Part shown: positions 16,501 through 23,926 of the stretch, piece after piece
How the letters are laid out: every line of letters starts with the position of its first letter
Position numbering within the stretch: the first letter of the stretch is position 1
Assembly (NCBI GenBank): GCA_020637855.1
Contig: JACKJR010000001.1
Location: 744,001 to 808,000 of the forward strand
Direction: 5' to 3'
Length of the DNA stretch: 64,000 nt
Origin: Rhodobiaceae bacterium
GTDB taxonomy: Bacteria; Pseudomonadota; Alphaproteobacteria; Rhizobiales; Tepidamorphaceae
The notes under the pieces: model-generated
Told to the model about the DNA's origin: nothing
Database searches by the model: none
What the model saw: the letters and a program-made list of their open reading frames with translations, nothing else
Made by a program: the position numbers and the translations under genes

Positions 16501-16692
16501 TCGCTGGGCGTAACGCCCCTCGTGTTGAGTTCCGGCGCTGGTGCTGCGGGCCGCAACGCGATTGGCGCAGGTGTGCTGGGCGGCACCATTGCCGCGACCG
16601 CGCTTGGCGTGCTGTTCGTGCCGCTGTTCTTTGTCATCATCCGCCGTCTGTTTGGCGGCAAGGCCGAGGCGCAGGCACCCCGGAAGGCTTGA
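13573..16692 (+). CDS. RND multidrug efflux pump, HAE1 (AcrB/MexB) family
   Basis: A 1039-residue proton-driven efflux pump of the usual length, forming trimers in the inner membrane. The N-terminus MARFFIDRPVFAWVIAIL starts helix 1. The proton relay residues are present: the Asp pair in GLLVDDAIVVVENVER (TM4, ~residue 410) and the Lys in GLTGKNAILIVEFA (TM10, ~930). Two large periplasmic loops with internal similarity follow helices 1 and 7. The lack of heavy-metal motifs favours hydrophobic or amphiphilic drug substrates. It pairs with the upstream adaptor; the outer-membrane channel must be coded elsewhere. The C-terminus is short, ending in APRKA. Confidence 0.95.
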   Translation: MARFFIDRPVFAWVIAILIMGIGILSVLALPVAQYPEIAPPSVSVSATYPGASAETVENTVTQIIEQQMTGLDGLRYFSSSSTSAGAATVTLTFETGTDADIAQVQVQNKVSQATALLPEVVQRQGVTVRKSSAGFLMVIGLISETGDMEQVDLSDYLSSNIVEEISRIDGVGNVRVFGSPYAMRIWLDPSKLAAYELTPGDVVTAVSAQNTQISAGQFGSLPSVEGQQLNAVITAQSLLTKPADFEQIVLRAQTDGGLVLLKDVAKVEIGAERYETIARFNGRPAAGIAIQLASGANALETADRVRARIEELKQFFPDGVVYTIPYDTTPFVRISIEEVVKTLFEAIGLVFLVMLVFLGNIRATLIPTLAVPVVLLGTFAVLAAFGYSINTLTMLAMVLAIGLLVDDAIVVVENVERIMEQEGLPPREATRKSMDQITGALIGIAVVLSAVFVPMAFFGGSTGVIYRQFSVTIVSAMFLSVVVALTLTPALCASLLKANGTHEKGGFFGWFNRSFTALTNRYGASVGWITARPLRIMVIYLVLVAGMAGLFMRTPTGFLPDEDQGIMFVFVQGPSGATAERTLQTMKRIEDHFRNNESENVQAVFTAVGFSFAGSGQNVGIGFVRLKDWSERTRPDQAVKAIAGRAFGAFSQIRDSFVFPVVPPAVRELGNVSGFDVYLQARGGQTHEELLASRNQMLGMGTQSPLIGSIRPNGLEDASQFNLEIDWRKAGAMGVTASDVSSLLAIAWAGRYVNDFVDRGRIKKVYVQGQSDARRNPSDIERWRVRNATGGLVPFSNFAEGNWRFGPQGLYRYNGVPAMQLQGTPKGTTTTGEAMDEMERLGGQLPGGYNLSWTGLSLEERQTSGQAPLLYALSLAVVFLSLAALYESWTIPAAVMMAMPIGVFGALFAAWLGGHSNDVFFQVAILTTIGLTGKNAILIVEFARDRQEAGDDLFTAVREAARLRFRPILMTSMAFSLGVTPLVLSSGAGAAGRNAIGAGVLGGTIAATALGVLFVPLFFVIIRRLFGGKAEAQAPRKA

Positions 16693-16757
16693 TGCCGCGC
16701 AATCGCCTCTGTTCAAGGCCATAGTAGGATGTGGCCGAACAGTAGGGGACGCACGTG

Positions 16758-17120
16758 ATGTTTGAGAAACTGCCGCAAAGCCAGGACGGCGTGCTGGGCT
16801 TCAAGGCGACGGGCAAGCTTACGGACAAGGATTATCAGGAAACGCTCAACCCGGAGCTGGAACGGGCCTTTGCAGAACACGGGAAGGTTTCGGTTCTGAT
16901 CCTGTTCGAGGATTTCCACGGCTGGGAATTGCATGCGGCCTGGGATGACGCGGCCCTCGGCTTCAAGCATTACAATGATTTCAAGCGCATGGCGCTGGTC
17001 GATGCGCCGGAATACGTTGCCGTTGCCATGCGCATGTTCGCTCCGTTCTTTCCAGGTCAGGTGCGCAGTTTTTCCGGAAATGATGCGGACGCGGCCTGGG
17101 CATGGGTCCACGGCGCGTGA
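16758..17120 (+). CDS. SpoIIAA-like (STAS-fold) protein
   Basis: A 120-residue soluble protein of the SpoIIAA-like family (formerly DUF3478), with an STAS-type alpha/beta fold. Features are VLGFKATGKLTDKDYQ at the start, the strand VSVLILFEDFHGW, and the C-terminal VAMRMFAPFFPGQVRSF segment. No phosphorylatable Ser/Thr of anti-sigma antagonists is obvious, and no partner kinase or phosphatase is nearby. An in-frame GTG lies one codon before the chosen ATG; AGGGG is the ribosome site for either. It sits 65 bp after the RND pump and before the Rrf2 gene on the same strand. Its cellular role is unknown. Confidence 0.75.
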   Translation: MFEKLPQSQDGVLGFKATGKLTDKDYQETLNPELERAFAEHGKVSVLILFEDFHGWELHAAWDDAALGFKHYNDFKRMALVDAPEYVAVAMRMFAPFFPGQVRSFSGNDADAAWAWVHGA

Positions 17121-17206
17121 TTGTCTGGCCGCCCATCGGTTGTTCGCACGGCTGTCATTGGCGCAATTGTCTGTTATGAATGCGGAATAATCGCCCGGGA
17201 GACCTG

Positions 17207-17647
17207 ATGCGCCTGACCGAACAGACACGATATGCCTTGCGCGTGCTGGCCTACTGCGCACAGTTTCACCCGAAGATCGTCCGGGTCGGTGAGATCGCGC
17301 AGGCCACGGGCCTGACCGAATACACGATATTCAAACTGCTCAAGGTTGCCACCAAGTCAGGCCTGATCGTTTCGACGCGCGGACGCAGCGGCGGTATTCA
17401 TCTGGGCATTTCGCCCGATGTGCTCACGGTTGGATTTGTCGTGCGGGCCTTCGAGCCGAGGTTCCAGAAATGCGGGCCCGCGGATCTGTTCGACGATGTT
17501 TCCGACAATGACGACATCATCGATCAGAATGCCAACGCTGCGATCGGACGTGGCTTCAACGTCTTCATCCGCGAACTGGATACAATTCATATTTCCGACA
17601 TGCTCGAGGGCGTGGGCGACGATCATTTGCGCCGCGAAGTCGGTTGA
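17207..17647 (+). CDS. Rrf2 family transcriptional regulator with a reduced cysteine set
   Basis: A 146-residue regulator whose N-terminal winged helix (MRLTEQTRYALRVLAY, then VGEIAQATGLTEYTIFKLL and a SGGIHL wing) is classic for Rrf2/NsrR/RirA. In cluster-binding members three Cys sit close together past the wing; here only one remains (FEPRFQKCGPAD), and one other Cys lies in helix 1. So [2Fe-2S] binding as in NsrR or IscR is doubtful, and the protein may sense something else. GGGAG supports the ATG at 17207 over 17180. It immediately precedes the ammonium-transporter/c-di-GMP fusion gene. Confidence 0.85.
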   Translation: MRLTEQTRYALRVLAYCAQFHPKIVRVGEIAQATGLTEYTIFKLLKVATKSGLIVSTRGRSGGIHLGISPDVLTVGFVVRAFEPRFQKCGPADLFDDVSDNDDIIDQNANAAIGRGFNVFIRELDTIHISDMLEGVGDDHLRREVG

Positions 17648-17782
17648 AAACGAATTTCGCATGGGTTCCGTGCATAAGTAATTCAAGCAAGTTGAATCCG
17701 TAAAACCACACACAAACCTCATAAAATATCATTCGCTTTAGATTTGAATTGAGCGAAATTTAAGGAAATAAACCGAGAATCG

Positions 17783-17797
17783 CTCTGATTTTCAGAG
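17783..17797 (+). promoter_or_regulatory. 15-bp palindrome in the leader of the Amt-GGDEF-EAL gene
   Basis: CTCTGA-TTT-TCAGAG is a perfect inverted repeat ending 19 bases before the start codon. It could be an operator or a small leader hairpin that influences translation. The upstream stretch 17648-17782 is AT-rich; I looked for a sigma-54 (TGGCAC-N5-TTGC) site there and found none. Confidence 0.35.
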
Positions 17798-17816
17798 TAT
17801 CTGCAAGGCGACGGGC

Positions 17817-20800
17817 ATGCATTCTCGGTTTACCTGGCGCGGGCGAGTGATCGCCTGCACTGTTTGGGCTGCGGTTTTTCTGCCGCATGCCGCAGGTGCC
17901 GGCGAAACCGCGCAATCGGCCGGGGTGCTTCAAAGCAACCTCGACTTCGTCTGGGTGATGGTCGCTGCTTCCCTGGTCTTGCTGATGCAGGTCGGTTTCA
18001 TGCTGCTTGAAGCCGGCATGGTGCGTTCCAAAAACGCCATCAACGTTGCCCAGAAGAACCTGCTCGATTTCGTCTTTTCCGTTGTCACTTTTGCCGTGCT
18101 GGGTTTCATGCTCGCATTCGGCACGTCCAGTGGTTTTCTGTTTGGCTACGATCCCGGATTGCTGATGCTGTCGGGGCTCGATTCCCGGGGGCTGGCTTTC
18201 TTCGTTTTCCAGGTCATGTTCTGCGGAACGGCGGCGACGATCGTCTCCGGCGCCGTGGCGGAGCGCATGCGCCTGCCGGCCTATGTGCTGTGTGCCGTTT
18301 TTATATCCGGGCTCGTATATCCCGTGTTCGTACATTGGGCCTGGGGGGCGGCTCTGACCGGCAACCCCGGAGCCTTTCTCGCCAACATGGGCTTTATCGA
18401 TTTCGCCGGATCGACCGTCGTGCATGGAACGGGCGCGTGGGTTGCGCTTGCTGCCTGTATCGTGATCGGCCCGAGGGCAGGGCGCTTCGACGCCAACGGC
18501 AACCCGGTGCGTTTTCACGGTCATAGCCCGGTGCTTTCAACGACCGGCGCGTTTTTGCTCTTCGTCGGCTGGATCGGTTTCAACGGCGGATCGACGCTAC
18601 AGGCGTCGGCTGACATAGCGCACATCATCGCCAACACGGTTCTTGCCGCGGCCATGGGGGCGGCCGCCGGCTATTTTGTCGGCTGGCACCGGGTGAAACT
18701 GCTGCTGCCGGAAAAGGCGTTTTCAGGAATGCTCGGCGGACTGGTTGCGGTAACAGCGGGCTGTGCTGTGCTGGACGCATCAGGAGCCATGGCCATCGGT
18801 TTTCTGGGCGGCGCTTCCGCGCTTTATGGCATCGAGGTGCTGGAGAACCGTTTCAAGGTCGACGATGCGGTGGGTGCGGTCGGGGTCCACGGCGTCGCGG
18901 GGATCGTTGGCACGCTCGGATTGGCGCTGCTTGCACCAGCGGGCAGTCTCCCGCTTGCGCGCATCGATCAGCTTGCCGTGCAGACGCTGGGTTCTGCCCT
19001 GAATTTCTTCTGGGCGTTCGGGCTCGGGTTGGCTTTCTTCCACTTGCTACGCAGGTTCGTCGCCCTTCGTGTCGATGCTGCCGGCGAAGATGTCGGGTTG
19101 AATGAATCCGAACACGGGACACGCCTTGGCATCGGTCATGTGGAAGATGCGGTAGGCCAGCTCGTTTCAGGCAAGGCGGACCTGAGCTTGCGCCTTCCGG
19201 TGGCCCCCGGCGATGAAGCCGAACGCATGACGGTGCTTTTCAACGCACTGATGGATTCCATCGAGAACGAGGAAATCCAGCGCGGCATCGCCAAGGAAAT
19301 CAGGCGTGACGATGAAGAGGCCGAGCGCATGAAAGCGCTCGCCAACGCAACATTCGAGGCGATTGTCATTTCCGTCGACGGCATCATCATCGACGGAAAC
19401 GAAGCAATCGAGGATCTCTATGGTTTGCCGCTGTCCGAACTGAAGGGAAAGCCGATCAGGCAGTTAACGCCGCAAGAGCACTGGGACAAACTTGACGAGG
19501 AAATGAATCGCTCCGAGAGCGGTCCTTACGAATTGATCGCGATCCGCTCTGACGGCGAGCATATTCCGATCGAAATTCGTGCCCGCGAAATAATGTATCG
19601 CGGCAAACTCACGCGCGTGTCTGCAGTCGTTGACCTGCGTGAACGAAAGGCATCCGAAGAGCAGATCAGGCATCTTGCGCAACACGATCCCCTGACGGAT
19701 CTGCCGAACAGGGCATTGTTCGGTCATCGTCTCGAACATCTCGTCGGCAGCATTGAAAATTCAGGGAACGGAGCGGCGATCATTCTGATCGACCTCGATC
19801 GTTTCAAGGACATCAACGACCTGCATGGGCATCTGGTCGGCGACAAGGTGATACAGGCGACCGCCGAACGTCTTCTCGGCTGCACCCGGCGCGCAGACAC
19901 GGTGGCGCGCATGGGCGGCGACGAGTTTGCCATCATCCAGCGCGATATCCAGTTTTCCAACCAGGTGGCCGACATGGCACACCGGCTGGTGGATGTCCTG
20001 GCGCAGCCGATCAACTGCGGGGACGGACTGATCCTGCGTACGGGCGCAAGTGTCGGCATTGCCCTGTGCCCGGCCCATGGAACGGATATCGAGACCATCA
20101 TCTCGCGCGCCGACACCGCGCTCTACAAGGCCAAGAGTCTCGGCCGCAACACCTTCTGCATCTTCGAGCAGGGCATGGACGAGGCGGTGCGCAAACGCCA
20201 GCGGCTCGAAGCGGATTTGTCTGCCGCGATCGAGGAAGAGCAATTCGAGCTCTATCTGCAGCCACGGCTGGATATCGCCACACAGCAGATCAAGAGTTAC
20301 GAGGCCTTGATCCGATGGAACCATCCGGTCAAAGGGCTCATCATGCCTGGTGACTTCATTCCGGTTGCGGAGCAATCAAACCGTATTGTCGCGATCGGCG
20401 AGTGGGTCTTGCGGCGGGCCTGCGCGATCGCTTCGGCAGACCTCGAAGACGAACGCATCAGTGTGAACGTGAGCCCGCTGCAGTTCAGGGAGAAGGATTT
20501 CGTCGAAACGGTCCGCACAACCCTTGAAGCGGCATCGCTCGATCCTTCCCGGCTTGAAATTGAGATCACCGAAAACGTCCTTATCGATGACGACAAGCAT
20601 GCTCTCAGGATACTGAAAGAGCTGAAAGGGCTCGGCGTTCGCGTCGCGCTTGACGATTTTGGCACCGGATATTCGTCTCTTGGGTATTTAAGCCGTTTCC
20701 CGTTCGATGCGATCAAGATCGATCGCACCTTTGTTCAGGCAATTCAGCAGACGGAAAACGCGCTGGCTATCGTCGAGACCATCGTGCGCCTTGGCCGTGC

Positions 20801-21080
20801 GCTCGGCATGGCGATCGTTGCCGAAGGCGTTGAGACGATCGAGGAGCTGCAATTGCTGGCGGGAGAGGGCTGTAATGAAATTCAGGGCTATCTGGTTGGA
20901 CGCCCCGAGCCGCTTTCCAGGCTGTGCAAGGTACCTCCGCAGGAGGTGATCGAGGCTCTGGACGCTGGGTCTTCCGAGCTCATTTCCCAGCTCAAGTCGA
21001 TTGCGGCCCAGATGCGCGGATCAGAGGTCCGGGACGCACGGGAAGAAGAAGCCCGGCGCAAGCGCAAGGCCGGCTCATAG
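17817..21080 (+). CDS. Ammonium transporter fused to HAMP-like, PAS, GGDEF and EAL domains
   Basis: A 1087-residue fusion. Residues ~1-27 are a signal-like leader. Residues ~35-415 are an Amt/Rh channel that keeps both pore histidines, H203 in TVVHGTGAW and H358 in GVHGVAG. Residues ~435-490 are HAMP-like, ~505-610 PAS. A GGDEF diguanylate cyclase domain spans ~618-785, with GGDEF intact at 700-704 and the inhibitory RxxD site at 691-694. An EAL phosphodiesterase domain spans ~800-1045, with EAL at 829-831 and DDFGTGYS at 946-953. Both enzyme halves look competent. The design suggests an ammonium transceptor that links external ammonium to c-di-GMP level. An Rrf2 gene precedes it, and phaZ converges from the other side. 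AAGGCGACGG precedes the ATG. Confidence 0.93.
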   Translation: MHSRFTWRGRVIACTVWAAVFLPHAAGAGETAQSAGVLQSNLDFVWVMVAASLVLLMQVGFMLLEAGMVRSKNAINVAQKNLLDFVFSVVTFAVLGFMLAFGTSSGFLFGYDPGLLMLSGLDSRGLAFFVFQVMFCGTAATIVSGAVAERMRLPAYVLCAVFISGLVYPVFVHWAWGAALTGNPGAFLANMGFIDFAGSTVVHGTGAWVALAACIVIGPRAGRFDANGNPVRFHGHSPVLSTTGAFLLFVGWIGFNGGSTLQASADIAHIIANTVLAAAMGAAAGYFVGWHRVKLLLPEKAFSGMLGGLVAVTAGCAVLDASGAMAIGFLGGASALYGIEVLENRFKVDDAVGAVGVHGVAGIVGTLGLALLAPAGSLPLARIDQLAVQTLGSALNFFWAFGLGLAFFHLLRRFVALRVDAAGEDVGLNESEHGTRLGIGHVEDAVGQLVSGKADLSLRLPVAPGDEAERMTVLFNALMDSIENEEIQRGIAKEIRRDDEEAERMKALANATFEAIVISVDGIIIDGNEAIEDLYGLPLSELKGKPIRQLTPQEHWDKLDEEMNRSESGPYELIAIRSDGEHIPIEIRAREIMYRGKLTRVSAVVDLRERKASEEQIRHLAQHDPLTDLPNRALFGHRLEHLVGSIENSGNGAAIILIDLDRFKDINDLHGHLVGDKVIQATAERLLGCTRRADTVARMGGDEFAIIQRDIQFSNQVADMAHRLVDVLAQPINCGDGLILRTGASVGIALCPAHGTDIETIISRADTALYKAKSLGRNTFCIFEQGMDEAVRKRQRLEADLSAAIEEEQFELYLQPRLDIATQQIKSYEALIRWNHPVKGLIMPGDFIPVAEQSNRIVAIGEWVLRRACAIASADLEDERISVNVSPLQFREKDFVETVRTTLEAASLDPSRLEIEITENVLIDDDKHALRILKELKGLGVRVALDDFGTGYSSLGYLSRFPFDAIKIDRTFVQAIQQTENALAIVETIVRLGRALGMAIVAEGVETIEELQLLAGEGCNEIQGYLVGRPEPLSRLCKVPPQEVIEALDAGSSELISQLKSIAAQMRGSEVRDAREEEARRKRKAGS

Positions 21081-21118
21081 AGCGCATCTCCATCCCGGAG
21101 AACTCCCGGCCTTTCCGG

Positions 21119-22342
21119 TTATTCCATGGCGAGGATCATGTTGCGCACGACGGGATAGACTTCGCGCTCCCACTTCTTGCCGTTGAAGATGCCGTAGTGG
21201 CCGACATTGGCCTGCAGGTGGTGACGCTTCAGGTGCGGCCTGAGCGATGAACACAGATCGTGTGCTGCTGCTGTCTGGCCGAGCGAGCAGATATCGTCGC
21301 GCCCGCCCTCGACCGTCAGTAACGCCGTGTGACGGATGGCGCCGGGATCGACCAGCCGCCCGCGATGGGCATAGGTGCCCTTGGCAAGCTGTGCCTGCTG
21401 GAAGATGAGGTCCACCGTCTCCAGATAGAACTCCTCCGTCAGATCGAGCACGGCGAAATATTCGTCGTAGAAATCCTTGATCTTCGCGGCCTCCTCATTC
21501 TCGCCCTTGGCGAGGAGATCGTAGAGCTTGCGGTGCGCCTTGCGGTGCCGGCTCATGTTCATCGCCATGAAGGCGAAGACCTGGACGAAACCGGGATAGA
21601 CCCGCCGCCCGCCTCCGGCATGGCGTGCCGGGACGGTCGCGATCAGGTTGCGCTTGAACCAGTCGATCGGTTTTTCATTGGCAAGCAGGTTCACCGCGGT
21701 GGGACTCTCGCGAACGTCGATTGGCCCCGCCATCAAGGTCATGGTGCGCGGTGTTGCCGGATGGTTGTCCTGCGACATGAGGGCAACCGCAATAAGCGCC
21801 TGGACGCAGGGCTGGCAGACCGCGAGGATATTGCCGTTCGGCCCCATCTCCTCGATGAAGCGAATCAGGTAGTCGACATATTCTTCGACTCCGAAACGCC
21901 CGGCCTCCAGCGGCACATCGCGGGCATTCTTCCAGTCAGTGATGTACACGTCGTGATCTTGCAACAGCACTTCGACGGTGCCGCGCAGCAGCGTTGCGAA
22001 ATGACCCGATAGCGGTGCCACGACCAGTATACGTGGCTGCGGGCTGTCGATGTCCTTGGCAAAATGCAGCATCTGCCCGAACGGCAGATCGAGCGCGACC
22101 TCCTCCGTGACCGCCACTTCGCGATTGCCGACCATGACGCTGTCGATGCCGAAGCCGGGGCTCGTATGGGTGAGCTGGTAACGGGAGATCATCTCCATCA
22201 GCGCACTCAGATGCTTTGCGCCGGTATTGAGGAACGGCGCCTTGGCCAACACGCCCGGGAAACTTCCAGGCCGCAGGCTATCGGAAAATCGCCTGAGCGG
22301 GGCGATCAGGTCGTCCTGGAACTGGTACATTTGATAGAGCAT
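21119..22342 (-). CDS. phaZ: Intracellular polyhydroxyalkanoate (PHB) depolymerase
   Basis: A 407-residue cytosolic enzyme that mobilises native PHB granules. The N-terminus MLYQMYQFQDDLIAPLR and the segment ILVVAPLSGHFATLLRGTVE are hallmarks of the PhaZ family. The nucleophile motif is VCQPCVQAL (~residue 177), a Cys-based box in place of Gly-x-Ser-x-Gly. The C-terminal VGHYGIFNGKKWEREVYP block carries the catalytic His. GGGGGG lies just upstream of the ATG at 22342. The gene converges on the Amt fusion gene with 38 bp between the stops. No other PHB gene is nearby. Confidence 0.92.
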   Translation of the reverse strand: MLYQMYQFQDDLIAPLRRFSDSLRPGSFPGVLAKAPFLNTGAKHLSALMEMISRYQLTHTSPGFGIDSVMVGNREVAVTEEVALDLPFGQMLHFAKDIDSPQPRILVVAPLSGHFATLLRGTVEVLLQDHDVYITDWKNARDVPLEAGRFGVEEYVDYLIRFIEEMGPNGNILAVCQPCVQALIAVALMSQDNHPATPRTMTLMAGPIDVRESPTAVNLLANEKPIDWFKRNLIATVPARHAGGGRRVYPGFVQVFAFMAMNMSRHRKAHRKLYDLLAKGENEEAAKIKDFYDEYFAVLDLTEEFYLETVDLIFQQAQLAKGTYAHRGRLVDPGAIRHTALLTVEGGRDDICSLGQTAAAHDLCSSLRPHLKRHHLQANVGHYGIFNGKKWEREVYPVVRNMILAME

Positions 22343-22457
22343 GCAGCCCCCCATTTGTTGCCACAGCGGGTATGCGTAAAAAACTAGTGCATATTTTGCT
22401 GCGGTGCGACACAATTATATGCGGTGCGGCGTAATCAAGTAGGCAGGTGGGGATTTC

Positions 22458-23111
22458 GTGGAACGTGCGACACTAACGATTTCGTCGAAAAACTATTCCT
22501 CGTGGTCACTGCGCGGCTGGCTGCTCTGCCGCATGGCCGGGCTGGACTTTGAGGAAATACCGGTTGATCCGGACGATCCGGAACAGCGCCAGGAATTGCT
22601 GCTATTGTCGCCGACAGTGCGTGTGCCGCGCCTTAGCCATGATGGCGTCGAGGTCTGGGACACGCTGGCCATAGCGAATTACCTGAATGAGACGTTCCCG
22701 GATGCCGGCCTTCTGCCGACGGAGCGGGTTGCCCGCTCGCATTGCCGCTCGATTTCCGGCGAGATGCACTCCGGCTTTTCGAACCTCCGCTCCGCGTTGC
22801 CGATGAACATCAAGACGCGGCATCAGCATTTCAAGATTTTCTCGGGCGCCCGGCCCGACGTTCAGCACGTCAAGGATATCTGGAGCGAATGTCTCTCTAT
22901 GTATGGAGGTCCGTTCCTGTTCGGCAAACCGACGATTGCCGATGCCATGTACGCGCCGGTTTGTACCCGCTTCCGCACCTATGCCGTCGAGCTTGAGCCG
23001 GAGCTTTCCGCCTATTGCGACACGATCTATGCGTGGGAGCCGATGGCCGAATGGATCGAGGGCGCGCTGGCAGAGGAAGACGAGATCCTCGAGCTCGAAG
23101 TCGAGTTCTGA
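22458..23111 (+). CDS. Glutathione S-transferase family protein
   Basis: A 217-residue two-domain GST. The thioredoxin-like N-terminal domain begins TISSKNYSSWSLRGWLL, where a Ser of the SSWS turn is the likely glutathione-activating residue. It continues with the cis-Pro of VRVPRL and the DTLAIANYL stretch. The all-helical C-terminal domain contains FGKPTIADAMYAPV, the GST N-capping motif. It starts with GTG at 22458. The closest groups are maleylacetoacetate-isomerase-like or uncharacterised bacterial GSTs; the substrate is unknown. It is divergent from phaZ by 115 bp. Confidence 0.85.
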   Translation: MERATLTISSKNYSSWSLRGWLLCRMAGLDFEEIPVDPDDPEQRQELLLLSPTVRVPRLSHDGVEVWDTLAIANYLNETFPDAGLLPTERVARSHCRSISGEMHSGFSNLRSALPMNIKTRHQHFKIFSGARPDVQHVKDIWSECLSMYGGPFLFGKPTIADAMYAPVCTRFRTYAVELEPELSAYCDTIYAWEPMAEWIEGALAEEDEILELEVEF

Positions 23112-23140
23112 AGCAGGGCAGGGGCAGGCCGAAAAGAGCC

Positions 23141-23182
23141 GTGAAAAGCAAAATGGCCGACCTGTGTCAGAGGCCGGCCATT
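23141..23182 (-). terminator. Probable rho-independent terminator downstream of gstI
   Basis: AATGGCCG (23152-23159) pairs with CGGCCATT (23175-23182), with a further CCT/AGG stem inside. On the minus strand the hairpin is followed by TTGCTTTTC. It lies about 85 bp past the gstI stop and 40 bp past the convergent GST gene. Confidence 0.65.
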
Positions 23183-23266
23183 CAGTCTTGCAACCCGATT
23201 TCGGCATACTGCCTTCGTCGGACGTTGGGTACATGATCTGGCATGGGTTGCTTTCGATCCGGTACG

Positions 23267-23467
23267 TCAGTTGCGCGCGCGCGGTTTATTGTCATCCATA
23301 ATGGCTTCCTGGTGATACCAGGCTTCGCTGTAGGACGTCCCGGCATAGGCCTCCGGCTCGGCGATCGAAGCCAGATAACTGTCGGTATGGCGTCCACCAA
23401 GGCCCGCCCGTCCGCCGGTGGGGAATTGCAGGATCGTCGCCGATCCCCGATTTTCGTTTGCTTTCAT
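23267..23467 (-). CDS. gstI: DUF2735 protein, GstI-type glutamine synthetase translation inhibitor
   Basis: This 66-residue protein has the DUF2735 pattern: an ATILQFPTGGRAGLGG block, an Ala/Glu/Tyr-rich middle and a conserved EAWYHQEAI near the C-terminus. In Rhizobium leguminosarum the equivalent small protein GstI, coded divergently upstream of glnII, blocks translation of glnII mRNA when nitrogen is ample. Size, sequence type and divergent position next to glnII all match here. A perfect AAGGAG site at 8 bases fixes the start at 23467; the longer frame to 23560 has no such support. Activity is inferred from context and homology. Confidence 0.85.
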   Translation of the reverse strand: MKANENRGSATILQFPTGGRAGLGGRHTDSYLASIAEPEAYAGTSYSEAWYHQEAIMDDNKPRARN

Positions 23468-23926
23468 GGTCAGTCTCCTTTCTGGAAGTTCCTGGCGCAT
23501 CAATGATGCGGGCTGCTTTGGTACCAGACTCTTAAAAACAATTGCATAATAACAAGTCAAAAAACGCCTATTTGATGATCATTTGTTCAAATTGTACCCC
23601 CGCTTATTTGTTGTGCGGATTAAAAAATAGGCAAGAAACTTCATTCACTGTGCGTATATAAAATGCAGCTATATTCAATGTAATATATTGAAATAAAAAG
23701 AATAAATGAATTTTTGTCGACTCTAAGCCGGTATTGCGGCGTTTCAAAATTGCACAAAAATACATCTCTCATGCCGATTGGCACACTAGCTGCATATGAA
23801 TGGGGGATTCCTGGTCTTACCGGGCGCGTTTTGCGCGCGGGGTAAAGACGGGCTGGCGGGGATGATTCTTGTTCGGATGGCCTCCCCGAAAATGGCGTCA
23901 ACACCTGTTAAAGAGACGATCGACCT
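23468..23926. other. gstI-glnII divergent regulatory region (459 bp)
   Basis: This gene-free stretch is AT-rich in its first 300 bases, unlike the flanking genes, and holds the sigma-54 promoter at 23779-23794. The predicted glnII transcript would then have a leader of about 120 bases, GC-rich and able to fold (GCGCGTTTTGCGCGC is an inverted repeat at about 23824-23838). That leader is the plausible target of GstI. Clear NtrC sites could not be assigned by eye. Confidence 0.6.
23779..23794 (+). promoter_or_regulatory. Sigma-54 (RpoN) promoter of glnII
   Basis: TTGGCACACTAGCTGCA carries GG at 23780-23781 and GC at 23792-23793 with exactly ten bases between, matching the -24/-12 TGGCAC-N5-TTGC consensus. 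Transcription would start near 23805. NtrC-activated sigma-54 expression is the established mode of control of rhizobial glnII. Confidence 0.82.
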
